Shown here: positions 9,712 to 20,400 of the stretch, in pieces
How positions within the stretch are numbered: the first letter of the stretch is position 1
How the letters are laid out: every line of letters starts with the position of its first letter
Assembly (NCBI GenBank): GCA_028697715.1
Contig: JAQVDS010000018.1
Coordinates: 1 to 55,630 of the forward strand
Reading direction: 5' to 3'
Source: Acidithiobacillus sp.
Lineage (GTDB): Bacteria; Pseudomonadota; Gammaproteobacteria; Acidithiobacillales; Acidithiobacillaceae
Length of the DNA stretch: 55,630 bases
Program-made: the position numbers and the translations under genes
The notes under the pieces: generated by a model
Databases searched by the model: none
Told to the model about the DNA's origin: nothing
Seen by the model: only the letters and a program-made list of their open reading frames with translations

Positions 9712-11838
9712 ATGGAACTAAACGAGCGGCAGCGGGAGGCAGTGCTGCTGGCACCGGGGCCGGCGCTGGTTCTGGCGGGCGCGGGTTCGGGGAAAACGCG
9801 CGTGCTCACCAGCCGTATCGCCCATTTGCTGGAAGACGGCCTCTATCCAGGGCAGATCCTCGCGGTGACCTTCACCAACAAGGCGGCGCGGGCCATGCGC
9901 GAACGTCTCGCGGCCATGCTCGACATGGATCTGCGTGGCTTGTGGATGGGAACCTTTCATGGCATTGCGCATCGCCTGCTGCGTATGCACCACGAGCTGG
10001 TCGATCTGCCGGAGCAGTTTGTCATCCTCGACGCGGACGATAGCCAACGCTTGGTGCGGCGTGCCGTGCGGGAGCTGCAGCTGGACGATAAGCACTGGCC
10101 GGCGCGGCAGATCGCCGGACGTATCAGTCGCTGGAAGGACGGTGGCCGCGGGCCGCAGGAGCTCGCCGGCGAGCGTTCGGTGCCGCCGCAGCTACTGGAG
10201 ATCTATCAGCGCTACGAATTGCTGCGCGAGCGCGCTGGAGCCCTGGATTTTGCCGACCTGCTGCTCTATGCCCTGCGCCTGTGGAATAATGCTCCCCTTC
10301 TTGCCCAGTATCAGGAGCGGTTTCAACAGGTTCTGGTGGATGAATTTCAGGACACCAATGCCGTGCAATATCAGTGGCTGCGGCGGCTGGCGGAGGGGCA
10401 TCAGAATCTCTTCGTGGTTGGCGATGATGACCAGTCGATCTATGCCTGGCGGGGTGCCGAAGTCGAAAACCTCTTTCGCTTTCAGCGCGATTTTCCCAGT
10501 GCCCGGTTGATCCGCCTGGAACAGAATTATCGCTCTACGGCGCCGATTCTGGCAGCGGCCAATGCCGTCATCGCGCAGAATCACGACCGTCTCGGCAAGA
10601 CCTTGTGGACGGAACGCAGCGAGGGCGCTCCGGTGCAGCTCTATCGCGCCTACAACGAAGAGGATGAGGCCCGTTTTGTGGCCGGTCGCATCGAGCAGTG
10701 GGTGGCGGCGGGCGGCAAGCGCGAGGACTGTGCCATCCTCTATCGCTCCAATGCCCAGTCGCGGCCCTTTGAAGAACATCTCCTGCGTGCCGGCGTGCCT
10801 TATCGGGTCTATGGTGGCCTGCGCTTTTTCGAGCGGGCCGAGGTCAAGGACGTCCTCGCCTATTTGCGTCTGGTCTTGCAGCGCCACGACGACGCCGCCT
10901 TCGAGCGGGTGGTCAATGTGCCGGCGCGCGGCATTGGCGCTGTTACCCTCGAACGCCTGCGCAGCCTCGCCCGCGAGCGCGGCATTTCGCTCTGGCAGGC
11001 CGCCGGGGAGATGGCGCAGCCCAAGCTCAATGCTTTTCTCACCCTCATCGATCGCTTGGCGGAAGCCTGCACCCACCAGGAGCTCGATGAGCAGGTGCGT
11101 CTGGTTCTCGAGCAGGTTCCCCTGCGCGATTGGCATGCGCGGGATGGCGATCGCGGCGAAGGACGCCTGGAAAACCTGGAGGAGCTGATCAATGCGGCGC
11201 GCAGTTTTGCTCTGCAGGATGGCTCCGAGGGCCTGCGCGAACTGAGTCCCGTACCCGGGGATCTGCTCAGCGAATTTCTCACCCATGCTGCCCTCGAGGC
11301 GGGGGAAGGCGGGGCCGAGGCCTGGGAAGATGCGGTGCAGTTGATGAGCCTGCATAGTGCCAAGGGACTGGAATTTGCCCAGGTCTTTCTCGTTGGGCTG
11401 GAGGAAGGGCTCTTTCCGCATCAACGTAGCTTGGAAGACCCTGCCGGTCTGGCCGAGGAACGGCGCCTCTGCTATGTGGGCATGACCCGCGCCATGCAGC
11501 AGCTCGTTCTCTGTCACGCCGAGAGCCGGCGGCTGCATGGCGCGGAGCGTTTGGCCTTGGCGTCGCGCTTCTTGCGCGAGCTACCGGCAGAGGAAATCGA
11601 AGAGCTGCGCCCGCGCGCGCGCATCAGTCGACCGCTGGCACCTGCTCTATCGGCTTCGAGCAGTGGGCGCAGCGATTGCCCCTACCCGTTGGGTGGGCGC
11701 ATCCGTCACCCGGTTTTTGGTGAGGGAACGGTACTGGATTATGAGGGCGGTGGACGCCAGGGACGGGTACAGATTCAGTTCAGCTCCGGCAGCAAATGGC
11801 TGGCCCTGGGAATTGTGAGTCTGGAAAGACTATCCTGA
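9712..11838 (+). CDS. UvrD/PcrA/Rep-family ATP-dependent 3'-5' DNA helicase
   Basis: A 708-residue superfamily 1 helicase. Motif I is GAGSGKT near residue 26 (LVLAGAGSGKTRVLTSRI), then motif Ia VTFTNKAARAMRERL, motif II DEFQDTN, motif III GDDDQSIYAWRGA, motif IV QNYRSTAPIL, motif V LMSLHSAKGLEF and motif VI YVGMTRAMQQL. A C-terminal tail with HPVFGEGTVLDYEGGG is typical of UvrD/PcrA and contacts RNA polymerase in that family. Roles are nucleotide-excision and mismatch repair or fork restart. ATG 9712 follows AAGGCAGG and gives MELNERQREAV, the usual start. Upstream in-frame starts overlap the divergent J-protein promoter. Confidence 0.92.
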   Translation: MELNERQREAVLLAPGPALVLAGAGSGKTRVLTSRIAHLLEDGLYPGQILAVTFTNKAARAMRERLAAMLDMDLRGLWMGTFHGIAHRLLRMHHELVDLPEQFVILDADDSQRLVRRAVRELQLDDKHWPARQIAGRISRWKDGGRGPQELAGERSVPPQLLEIYQRYELLRERAGALDFADLLLYALRLWNNAPLLAQYQERFQQVLVDEFQDTNAVQYQWLRRLAEGHQNLFVVGDDDQSIYAWRGAEVENLFRFQRDFPSARLIRLEQNYRSTAPILAAANAVIAQNHDRLGKTLWTERSEGAPVQLYRAYNEEDEARFVAGRIEQWVAAGGKREDCAILYRSNAQSRPFEEHLLRAGVPYRVYGGLRFFERAEVKDVLAYLRLVLQRHDDAAFERVVNVPARGIGAVTLERLRSLARERGISLWQAAGEMAQPKLNAFLTLIDRLAEACTHQELDEQVRLVLEQVPLRDWHARDGDRGEGRLENLEELINAARSFALQDGSEGLRELSPVPGDLLSEFLTHAALEAGEGGAEAWEDAVQLMSLHSAKGLEFAQVFLVGLEEGLFPHQRSLEDPAGLAEERRLCYVGMTRAMQQLVLCHAESRRLHGAERLALASRFLRELPAEEIEELRPRARISRPLAPALSASSSGRSDCPYPLGGRIRHPVFGEGTVLDYEGGGRQGRVQIQFSSGSKWLALGIVSLERLS

Positions 11839-11858
11839 AGAGAAGCACGGGGGTGTAG

Positions 11859-12227
11859 ATGAGCACGAACGCAAACAGCAAGGCATCGTGGATGGCGGTG
11901 ATCATCGTGATTCTCGCCATCATCGTCTTGGTGGGGTTTTTCTTTCTGTGGCTGCATCCGGCGGGCCCCGGGGTGTCGCCCGTCGCCAGCACCGCCAGTT
12001 CGGCGGCGGCGCTGCAGTCGGTAAGCCCTACCGGTAGCGTGGTTTCGGTGCCGGATTTTGTCGTCGCTCCTGGCATCTCCCAGCAGGGTACCATTGAGGG
12101 CGCGATTGAAGGCCGCTGTGGCAACATTGCTTGGCAAAAGCTCGACCCCAAGGAGCTGCAGGAGTTGCGCAAACTCTGTCCGCGGCAGGCAGCCTCAGCG
12201 CAAGGGCAGGGTGAAGCGCACCCGTAA
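11859..12227 (+). CDS. small membrane-anchored protein of unknown function
   Basis: A 122-residue protein with one N-terminal transmembrane helix (about 12-33, WMAVIIVILAIIVLVGFFFL), an Ala/Ser/Thr-rich linker and a C-terminal segment RCGNIAWQKLDPKELQELRK. I do not recognise the family. It starts 20 bases after the helicase gene, so it may be cotranscribed. Its 3' end overlaps the convergent histidine-kinase gene by 33 bases. Confidence 0.6.
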   Translation: MSTNANSKASWMAVIIVILAIIVLVGFFFLWLHPAGPGVSPVASTASSAAALQSVSPTGSVVSVPDFVVAPGISQQGTIEGAIEGRCGNIAWQKLDPKELQELRKLCPRQAASAQGQGEAHP

Positions 12228-13460
12228 GCCGCCTTCGGGGGCGTTGCGGAACTCGATGCGACCCCCGAGACGTTGCAGGATACGCTGCACGATGGCGATG
12301 CCCAGTCCGGTGCCGCCGCCCCGCCCAGCCAGCGCGAAAGGCTTGCCAAGCTGAGCCAGTTTTTCCGCCGAGATGCCGTTACCGTGATCGTGGACCTCGA
12401 TACTTGCGGAACCCGCCTCCTGCGCGACGCGGATCTCGATAGGGGGCCGCCCGTGGCGGCGAGCATTTTCCACCAGGTTCTGCAGGACGCGGCGCAGCGC
12501 CACCGGCGTGATAGAGAGATAGAGGCTTTCGCATTCCGGCTCCTTCAGAAGCACATCGTCACCCTGCGATTCGACAAAATGGCGCAGGAAAGCGATCAGA
12601 TCGATCTCTTCGGCTAATTCTTCGCGTCCACTGCGGGCGTAATCGAGGAACTGATGCAGGATTTCGTCCATTTCCCACAGATTGTCGACCAGATCTTTCT
12701 GCAGATCTGCCGCCTCCTTGGGGAGAAACTCGGCGAGCATGCGCATCCGCGTCAAGGGCGTGCGCAGATCGTGAGAAACGCCCAGCAGGACCATCTCCCG
12801 TTCTTCCGCCAGTTCATGGCGTTCGCGCAGGGCACTGTTCAGTTCGCCCGCCAGATGCTTGATATCCTCCGGTCCCTCTACCGGCAATGCCACCGGCCCC
12901 TCGCGACCACGACTGGCGTTTAGGCCTTGCACCAGGCGGCGCAAAGGACCGGTAATCTGATGCACGATGAGGTAGGCCCCCAGCAACGACAGCAGGAGGA
13001 TGGCACTGAGCTTGAACCACTGTGGTGACGGTCCTGGCGGGGGTTTGGGAATGGGCATGGCAACGGCGACATGGCTGTGGGGGTCGGGATCGATCCACAG
13101 CAGATGATGCTTATTGTCGACCTGCACCTGGGCATCGGGCCAACCCATTTCGCGCAACAGACGCGCAGCATTACGCATGATTGGGTTGCGGGGAGGATGC
13201 CCCTCCATTTCGTCGATAGGAAAAAAGGCGATGCCGATCTTGGCCAAGCGCGGGGCCAGCCATTCCGCCTCTCCGACATCCAGGGCGCTGCTGAGGGTCA
13301 GGATCTGTGCCCAATTTTGTGCCAAGTGACGCGCCTGGGGGTTGCCCAGATAGATGGTGAAGTACCAGTAGACCGCAAACTGACTGGCTAGCAGTAGTGC
13401 GCCTATCAGCAAAAAGATCCGTCCAAAGAGGGTATCGGACCAGAGACGCCAGAATTTCAC
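12195..13460 (-). CDS. EnvZ-like sensor histidine kinase
   Basis: A 421-residue membrane kinase. TM1 is at ~13-35 (IFLLIGALLLASQFAVYWYF), a periplasmic sensor of ~110 residues follows, then TM2 at ~150-170, a HAMP domain and HisKA with the H-box GVSHDLRTPLTRMRM. The HATPase domain has N-box LQNLVENARRHG, G1 DHGNGIS and G2 GGGTGLGIAIV. It should autophosphorylate and pass phosphate to the adjacent OmpR-type regulator, whose stop overlaps its start by four bases. The Spy-like gene in the same operon and the divergent RND pump suggest an envelope-stress or metal/drug stimulus (inference). Confidence 0.92.
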   Translation of the reverse strand: MKFWRLWSDTLFGRIFLLIGALLLASQFAVYWYFTIYLGNPQARHLAQNWAQILTLSSALDVGEAEWLAPRLAKIGIAFFPIDEMEGHPPRNPIMRNAARLLREMGWPDAQVQVDNKHHLLWIDPDPHSHVAVAMPIPKPPPGPSPQWFKLSAILLLSLLGAYLIVHQITGPLRRLVQGLNASRGREGPVALPVEGPEDIKHLAGELNSALRERHELAEEREMVLLGVSHDLRTPLTRMRMLAEFLPKEAADLQKDLVDNLWEMDEILHQFLDYARSGREELAEEIDLIAFLRHFVESQGDDVLLKEPECESLYLSITPVALRRVLQNLVENARRHGRPPIEIRVAQEAGSASIEVHDHGNGISAEKLAQLGKPFALAGRGGGTGLGIAIVQRILQRLGGRIEFRNAPEGGLRVRFTLPLR

Positions 13461-14185
13461 GCGGGTTTGTCCGGGCTCCCCGCGTCGGGAACAAAGACAT
13501 AGCCACGCCCCCAGACCGTCTGCAGATAGCGGGGTTTGCTCGAGTCATCTTCGATCAGCCGGCGCAGGCGGGAGACAAAGACATCGATGCCGCGGGGGCC
13601 CGGGATGTCCTCACTATGGCCATGGATCATGCCGAGGAGTTTGTCCCGTGACAGGGTTTGCCAAGGATGCTCGGCGAGGGCGCGAAGCAGGGCAAACTCG
13701 GTTTCGGTGATGGTGATTTCCTGTTTGCCTCGGTACAGGCGGCGATAATCGAGAGCGAGATGAAACGGACCAAAATCGATAGCGCCGGGGCTGGGCTCGA
13801 CCGTGCCGCTATCCTGACTGCGGCGCAGCACCGCGCCGATCCGCGCCAGCAATTCTGCCGGCTCAAAGGGCTTGGCGACGTAGTCATCGGCGCCGATGGA
13901 CAGGCCTTGGATGCGATCATCGAGATCGCCCCGGGCGGTGAGCATGATGATCGGTAAGATAGATTCCTGCTGACGTAAACGCTCACAAATCTGAAAGCCG
14001 TCCTCGCCGGGCATCATCACATCGAGGAGCAGGAGATCGTAGCGCTCCCGCTCCAGCAAACGGTCCATCTGCGCCGCCGAAGCGGCGCCATGTACCGTGT
14101 AGCCCTGCGACTCTAGATATCGCGTCAGAATGGCGCGCAGCTTGGCGTCGTCATCCACCAACAAGATGCGGGCATTACTACTCAC
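13457..14185 (-). CDS. OmpR-family response regulator
   Basis: A 242-residue regulator. The receiver domain begins ARILLVDDDAKLRAIL and has its phospho-acceptor Asp in LLLLDVMMPGEDG. The switch Lys lies in ADDYVAKPFEPAEL. The C-terminal winged helix has ITETEFALLRALAEHPWQTL and ends RYLQTVWGRGYVF. I choose GTG 14185, which overlaps the upstream stop as GTGA and has GGGGAGG 12 bases upstream. ATG 14197 directly abuts that ribosome site and is less likely. It probably controls its own operon and perhaps the divergent efflux operon. Confidence 0.9.
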   Translation of the reverse strand: MSSNARILLVDDDAKLRAILTRYLESQGYTVHGAASAAQMDRLLERERYDLLLLDVMMPGEDGFQICERLRQQESILPIIMLTARGDLDDRIQGLSIGADDYVAKPFEPAELLARIGAVLRRSQDSGTVEPSPGAIDFGPFHLALDYRRLYRGKQEITITETEFALLRALAEHPWQTLSRDKLLGMIHGHSEDIPGPRGIDVFVSRLRRLIEDDSSKPRYLQTVWGRGYVFVPDAGSPDKPA

Positions 14186-14694
14186 GGTTTGTGCCATCCT
14201 CCCCACTTTGGTCCTTTTTCCATCTTCGCATAGATTGCCGTTACTTTCTGCCATTGTTCTGCGTTCAGCAACTTATGGACAAAGGCGACCTGGGCGATTG
14301 CGCGTTGTAGCATGGCCTGATGATCGGCCAGCACGGCGTCTTCCAGTGGCTTCAGGGCGCTGCCCGTCTCGCCGCGCAGGAGGGCGGTCTGCAGGGCATG
14401 GTTATGACTCTCCATGGCTTGCCGTTGCGTTTCCCACTGCGCCTTCTGGTCCTTGCGCCAGGTCTCCAATTGCGATTCCTGCTGCGGGGTGAGTTTGAGT
14501 TCGATGGCGTGACGCCAGACGATAGGCATGAGCATGGGGACTGGGGCATTTTTCATCCACTCGGCGCGAGGGCCCCCGTGCATCGGGCGCTGCATGGGCG
14601 CATGGTCTGGCGGTGGCATGTCTGCCGCCATACTGGCCATCGGGGCCAACGCCAAAGCCGACAGGGTGAAAAGGGAAAATAGGGTCTTGCGCAT
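14182..14694 (-). CDS. Spy/CpxP-like periplasmic protein (LTXXQ motif)
   Basis: A 170-residue secreted protein with signal peptide MRKTLFSLFTLSALALAPMASMAA. The mature protein is helical, with the LTPQQESQLETWRKD motif of the Spy/CpxP/CnrX (LTXXQ) family, plus Met/Pro/His-rich N-terminal stretches that could bind metal. Family members are ATP-independent periplasmic chaperones or stress sensors. It is the first gene of a three-gene operon with the OmpR/EnvZ-like pair, preceded by GGAGGT. This suggests that it modulates the kinase, as CpxP does for CpxA (inference). Confidence 0.8.
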   Translation of the reverse strand: MRKTLFSLFTLSALALAPMASMAADMPPPDHAPMQRPMHGGPRAEWMKNAPVPMLMPIVWRHAIELKLTPQQESQLETWRKDQKAQWETQRQAMESHNHALQTALLRGETGSALKPLEDAVLADHQAMLQRAIAQVAFVHKLLNAEQWQKVTAIYAKMEKGPKWGGWHKP

Positions 14695-14889
14695 AATTGG
14701 GCACCTCCGAAAAACGAGCTCTATCGCTCGGTAAACAGCCTACGCGCGCAGCCGCTCTCTAAGCTAGTGAAAAATTCTTACAAAAATCAACGTGCATCGT
14801 TACAGACGTACACAATTTACGCGGGGCAGGATAGCTGCGTTGCCAGCCAATATCGTCGATACTACGGCAAATTTTCAGCTAGAGATGAC
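14695..14889. promoter_or_regulatory. divergent promoter region between the Spy/two-component operon and the RND operon
   Basis: This 195-base AT-richer stretch separates the two divergent transcription units, so both promoters must lie here. No confident -35/-10 pair or OmpR-type repeat was fixed by eye. Confidence 0.45.
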
Positions 14890-16317
14890 ATGGCGATGCG
14901 TTGGCAGTGGATATTCTCCGGCCTCTTCTTGCTGAGTGCGGCTGCGCAGGCCGGAATTGGCGTGGTCTTTGACGATCCTCTCTACACCGACAGTGGCTTG
15001 CCGCAGCACCCGGGACAGGCGTGGAAAGGGGTGGCGCAGCCGCTCCCAGCCCTGCCAAGCTCCCAAGACTGGCCAGCGGCGCTGGCGAACCGGACCTGGA
15101 CCCTCCCTGAGCTGACCGCCTGGGCTCTGGCCCACAATCCGCAAACCGCCTCTGCCTGGGAAGCACTGCGCGCCCAGGCGGCCGCCCTGGGGATGGCGGA
15201 GAGTGCCTGGCTGCCCACTGTCACTCTCAGTACCAGTGCTTCACGTCGCCAGGCGGTATCCACCGCCGGTTTCAGCGTGCCGGCCCGTAATTCCGCTACG
15301 CCCAGTTTGAGTCTGAGCTATACCCTTTGGGACTTCGGTCTGCGCGCGGCCAAGACCGATGCCGCCCGTGCGCAGGAGTGGGTGGCGGGGTACACGCAGA
15401 ATCAGACCCTGCAGACGGTGATCTTTACGGTGACCCAGGCCTATTACCAGCTTCTGGGGGACCAGGCTCTGCTAGCGGCAGATGCCAAAACAGTAGCAGA
15501 AAATCAAAAAGCCCTGGAGGCCGCCGAGGTATTGCATCAGGCGGGGCAGGCCACCATTGGCGACCTCTATCAGGCACGCGCATCCCTGGCTAGCGCTCAG
15601 TCTACGTACGCGGCGCAGGAGCAGACCGTGCGCAGTGCGGAGGGTACCCTGGCCACTAGTCTGGGCTTACCGGCCAGTAGCGTCATTCACATCAGCCCTC
15701 TCAGCCCGGATAGTCCGCCGCCAAGCGCTCTGCGCAGCGGCGTCGAGACCCTGATGCACGCCGCGGAAACGGCAAATCCCGCTTTGCAGCAGGCGCGCGC
15801 CCAGGTCGCCGTCGCCCGGGCCAATGTGCGTTCGGCCCAGGCCCAGGGCTTGCCTAGCCTTGGGGTGACAGGTTCCTACGGCTATCAGTTTCAGAGTGGT
15901 TTTCCGCCGGGCGACACCTGGAGCGTGGGCCTGACCCTGACCGTCCCGCTCTTCACCGGCTTCAACAACCACTATGCCGTGCGCGAAGCCGAGGCTACGG
16001 CGCGGCAGGATGCGGATACCCTGGCGGCGACACGCAACAGTACCATGGCCAGCATCTGGCAGGACTACCATGGCTTTCAAGGCGATCTGGCGGCCTACCC
16101 GGGTGCGTCCAGCAGCCTTGCCAACGCCCGCAAGGCCCTCGAAGTGGTCCAAGCGCAGTACAAGGTGGGGCAGGCGACCATCCAGGATGTGCTGCAGGCC
16201 GAATCCACCCTCGCCCAGTCCCGCTATACCCTCATCGCCAATCTCGTCAACAGCTACGTGGCGTTGGCACAGTTGAGTCAGGCCGTGGGCATGCCCGTAG
16301 GAGCAACACAACCGTGA
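14890..16317 (+). CDS. TolC-family outer-membrane efflux protein
   Basis: A 475-residue protein with a signal peptide (MAMRWQWIFSGLFLLSAAAQA). Two OEP repeats run over about 85-280 and 290-470, including LSLSYTLWDFGLRAAKTDAA and VGLTLTVPLFTGFNNHYAV. It should form the trimeric outer-membrane channel of the pump encoded next to it. ATG 14890 is chosen because it starts the signal peptide; ATG 14896 is also possible. Its stop overlaps the GTG start of the adaptor gene (GTGA), so the three pump genes are translationally coupled. Confidence 0.9.
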   Translation: MAMRWQWIFSGLFLLSAAAQAGIGVVFDDPLYTDSGLPQHPGQAWKGVAQPLPALPSSQDWPAALANRTWTLPELTAWALAHNPQTASAWEALRAQAAALGMAESAWLPTVTLSTSASRRQAVSTAGFSVPARNSATPSLSLSYTLWDFGLRAAKTDAARAQEWVAGYTQNQTLQTVIFTVTQAYYQLLGDQALLAADAKTVAENQKALEAAEVLHQAGQATIGDLYQARASLASAQSTYAAQEQTVRSAEGTLATSLGLPASSVIHISPLSPDSPPPSALRSGVETLMHAAETANPALQQARAQVAVARANVRSAQAQGLPSLGVTGSYGYQFQSGFPPGDTWSVGLTLTVPLFTGFNNHYAVREAEATARQDADTLAATRNSTMASIWQDYHGFQGDLAAYPGASSSLANARKALEVVQAQYKVGQATIQDVLQAESTLAQSRYTLIANLVNSYVALAQLSQAVGMPVGATQP

Positions 16318-17450
16318 AAGCACATCGCTGGGTCGCTACCGCCCTGATCCTGTTCTTGCCAGTGATCCTGACTGGCTGCCAGAAGGCCGAGCGGGGCGCG
16401 CCGCCGCCCGTGCAGGTGACACTAGTCCAGCCCAAGCTGCAGGATATGGTCCATTACGAGAGTTTTCTGGGCACGGTAACGCCCCTGCAGACGGTAACGA
16501 TCATCCCGCAGACCTCGGGCCAGCTCGCCAGCCTGTCCTTTACCCAGGGAGGGATGGTTCAGCAGGGCCAGACGCTTTTCACCATCGACCCAGCCCAGGC
16601 GGCCGCCGCCCTGGCCCAGGCACGGGCCAATCTCGCCGCGGCCCAGGCCACGGCGCGCTACAACCAGACTTTGGTAGAACAGGATCGCCCCTTGGTGGAA
16701 AAGGATTTCATTACCAAGCAAAGCTTCGCGCAGGCGGTGTCCCAGGCGCAGGCGAGTCAGGCGCAGGTGGCCGCCGATGCGGCGGCCGTGCAGCAGGAAG
16801 CGATCACCCTCGGGTATACGCGCATCACCGCGCCGATCAGCGGGCGCATCGGCATGGCATTGGTCAAGCCGGGCAATCTGGTGGTGGCGAATCAGACGCA
16901 ACTGGCCAGCATCAACCAGATCAGCCCCATCGGCATCAATTTCCAGATTCCCCAGAGTCTGCTGCGCGCGGCGCGCCAGGCCAAGGATCAGGCCTGGAAA
17001 CTGCTCATCCAGGATGAAAAGCAAGGCAAGACCCTGGCTGCCGCCACGCTGCAGGTCATCGACAACAGTGTAGCCGCGACCTCGGCGACGGTAAGTGTGC
17101 AGGCGCAGGCGGACAATGCCAATGCAGTTCTCTGGCCCGGCGAATATGTGGAGGTCCGTCTGCCCGTACAGCGGGTAGCGCAGGCCATGACCCTGCCGGT
17201 GGCGGCGGTGCAGCAGGGAAGCAGCGGGAATTTCGTCTACCAGGCACCCAAGGGCATAGTCGAGGCAACGCCGGTGCAGGTGCTCTGGGAAGATGATCAG
17301 ACAGCCGTGATTTCTGGTCTGCCAGCGAATGCCCAGATCATCGATCCAGTGCCGGCCCGGGTCTATGCTGGTGTTCACGTTTTGCTTCCTGACCAAAAGG
17401 TTGCGGGGCATACGGGGCATGGTCACCATCATGCCTGGGGTGGCGCATGA
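16314..17450 (+). CDS. RND efflux periplasmic adaptor (membrane fusion protein)
   Basis: A 378-residue lipoprotein-type adaptor. The signal ends LTGC (C~22). A lipoyl/barrel-sandwich half (~40-75, YESFLGTVTPLQTVTIIPQ) precedes a helical hairpin rich in Ala/Gln (~95-165), the second lipoyl half (GYTRITAPISGRIG), beta-barrel and membrane-proximal domains. The C-terminus is unusually His/Gly-rich (HTGHGHHHAWGG). It bridges the inner-membrane pump and the TolC-like channel. GTG start at 16314. The stop overlaps the pump start by four bases. Confidence 0.92.
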   Translation: MKAHRWVATALILFLPVILTGCQKAERGAPPPVQVTLVQPKLQDMVHYESFLGTVTPLQTVTIIPQTSGQLASLSFTQGGMVQQGQTLFTIDPAQAAAALAQARANLAAAQATARYNQTLVEQDRPLVEKDFITKQSFAQAVSQAQASQAQVAADAAAVQQEAITLGYTRITAPISGRIGMALVKPGNLVVANQTQLASINQISPIGINFQIPQSLLRAARQAKDQAWKLLIQDEKQGKTLAAATLQVIDNSVAATSATVSVQAQADNANAVLWPGEYVEVRLPVQRVAQAMTLPVAAVQQGSSGNFVYQAPKGIVEATPVQVLWEDDQTAVISGLPANAQIIDPVPARVYAGVHVLLPDQKVAGHTGHGHHHAWGGA

Positions 17451-20400
17451 ACATTTCGGCGCTGTTCATCCGCCGACGGGTGATGACCGTCATTCTCAGT
17501 CTTGCCTTGGTCATCTACGGCATCTTCGCCTTTCAGAGCCTGCCCGTGGCCCTGCTTCCCAGCGTGGATTTTCCCACGGTGCTGGTCTCCGCCAGTCTAC
17601 CGGGTGCCAGTCCGCAGACCATGGCCAGCAGTGTGGCAACGCCGCTGGAGAAGCAGTTTTCCAGTATTCCGGGTTTGTCTTCGATGAGCTCGACCAGTAG
17701 CCTCGGTTCGACACGCATCATCCTACAATTCGATCTCAGCCAGAATATCGACGTCGCCACCCAGAATGTGGAAAACGCCGTTACCCAGGCGCAGCATCTT
17801 CTCCCGCCGGGCATGCCCAGCCTGCCTTTTGTGAAGCAGATGAATCCATCGGCCGCACCCGTCGAGTTCATTGCATTGACCGCGCCGGATATGCCGATCT
17901 ACAAGCTCAATGCCTACGCGGTCGACAAAGTGGTGCCGGCAATTTCCGGGATTCCCGGAGTGGCGCAGGTGGAGATCTTTGGCGAACAGAACTATGCCGT
18001 ACGCATCCACGCCAATCCCTTTTCTCTGCAGGCCCATGGTTTATCGCTGCAGGCCCTGAGTTCGGCGATTACCAGCCACAATGTCAATCTGCCCCAGGGC
18101 ACTCTGCTGGGTACGGCACGCAACTATGCCGTCAATGTGCACGGCCAACTGCATGATGCCGAGGCCTTCAGGCAGATGCCCGTGCAGCAGAACGGCGACG
18201 CGGTGGTGCCCCTGGCCGACGTTGCTACCGTCAAAAATGGTGTCGACAACGACCAGATTGCCAGTTGGCTGGGTGGCCAGCGGGCCTTGATCCTCGCCGT
18301 GGTGCGCCAGCCCAATGCCGACACGGTGGCCATCTCCGACGCCATCCAGAAGCGCCTGCCCAGTTTTACTTCCGGCTTGCCGGGTGGCGCCAAGCTGCAA
18401 ATCATCTACGACAAGGCCGACTATATCCGCGCCGCCGTGCAGGAGGTGGAGTACACCCTGCTTTTGGCATCGCTCCTGGTGGCGGGGGTGTTGTGGCTCT
18501 TCTTGCGCCGTGGCAGCCCCACCCTGATTGGTGCCCTGGCGATTCCTACCTCTATCTTTGGTACCTTTGCCGTCATCTCGTATTTGGGCTACTCCCTCAA
18601 CACCCTGACCCTGCTGGCCCTGACCTTGTCCGTCGGCTTTGTGGTTGACGACGCGGTAGTCATGCTGGAAAACATCGCCCGCCATGAGGAGCAAGGGGAA
18701 GAGCCAGAGCAGGCGGCCTACGCCGGCAGTTCCGAGATCGGTTTCACGGTACTGTCGATGACGATTTCCCTGGCGGTGGTGTTTTTACCATTTCTCGTCA
18801 TGGGCGGCATCATTGGCCGTCTGTTTCGGGAGTTTGGCGTCACCATCGCGGTGGTGATCCTGCTCTCTGGTCTGGTCTCCCTCACCCTCACTCCCATGCT
18901 TTGTGCCCGCTATCTGCGGGTAAAACATGCTGCGCCATCGGGCTTTGAACGCTGGTTTGCGCGGCTGCGTGCCTGGTACGGACGCAACCTGCGGACGAGT
19001 CTGGAGCATCGCGGCTGGATTTATTTGGGCGCGGGTTTGAGCCTGCTGGCCATGATCGGACTTTTCTTTCTGCTTCCCAAAGGTTTTATTCCCCGCGAGG
19101 ACAGCGGGATGATCATGGGTAACCTGCAATATCCACAAGGGATTTCCTTCAGCCAACTGGAGGCCGAACAGAAGCGCGTGGCGGCAGCGGTCGGACGGAA
19201 TCCCGCCATTGAATCGGTGATGTCCAGTGCCGGCCAAGGAGCGGGCGCCTTCGGCTCGTCCAATACCGGGCGTCTCATCATTCGTCTCAAGCCCTTGGGG
19301 GAGAGGCCCGGCGGTGAGACCGTCATTGCCCAGTTGCGGCGCACGGTACAACATTTTCCGGGAGTGGATGCCAGTTTCATGCTTCCTCCCGCGATCCAGA
19401 TGGGACCCGTTTCTTCCCAGTCCAGCTACCAGTACACCTTGCAGAGCGAAGATCAGGACACGCTCGATGCGGCCGTCCCGAAACTGGTGGCGGCCCTACG
19501 TAAGGTTCCTGGCCTACAGGCCGTCAACAGCGACTTGCAAATAGCCAATCCGCAGATTGACGTCCATGTGCTGCATCGTCGGGCCCAGGCCTTGGGCGTA
19601 ACGCCGCAAGCCATCGAGCAGGCGCTCAATTTTGCCTTCGGCGGAACCCAGGTCGGGACGATCTATGCGTCAACCAATCAGTATGAGGTCATTCTCGATC
19701 TGGAGAGGCGTTTTCAGCAGAACATCGGTGCCCTGGGAGCGATCACCTTACCGGGTACCGCCGGTCTGGTGCCGCTCTCGGCGGTGGCGAGCTTTGGTTA
19801 CGGTGTCGGCCCCTTGAGTATCAGCCACTATGACGGTATTCCCAGCGTGACGGTCTCTTTCAACCTGGCGCAGGGAACCTCCATTGGGCAGGCGACGCAG
19901 ACGGTGCAGAAGGTGGCCGCCCAAATTTTGCCGGCGGGAGTACAGGGCGATTTCGGTGGGTCGGCACAGGCCTTCCAGCAGTCCAGTTCTTCCTTGCCGC
20001 TCTTGCTGTTGGCCACCATAGCTTTGATCTACGCCATCCTCGCTATCCTCTACGAGGACTTTATTCATCCGCTGACCATACTGACCGCACTACCACTGGC
20101 AGGCTTTGGCGCCTTGCTGGCGCTGTGGATTTTTCATCAGGAACTCGATCTGTTCAGTTTTGTGGGGATCATCATGCTGGTGGGGCTGGTGAAAAAGAAC
20201 GGCATTATTATGGTGGATTTTGCCATCCATCGGCGCCGCCAAGGGGCCTCGGCGGTGGACGCAATGGTCGATGCCTGCGTTACCCGCTTCCGCCCGATCA
20301 TGATGACCAATCTGGCGGCAGTGCTGGGAATCCTGCCGATCGCCATCGGCATTGGTGCCGGGGCGGAATCGCGAGTACCGCTGGGAGTGGCAGTAGCGGG

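Noticed and set aside
10192..11538. 448-residue open frame antisense to the helicase gene
   Set aside because: The sense strand has all seven SF1 helicase motifs; the antisense frame has no recognisable features.
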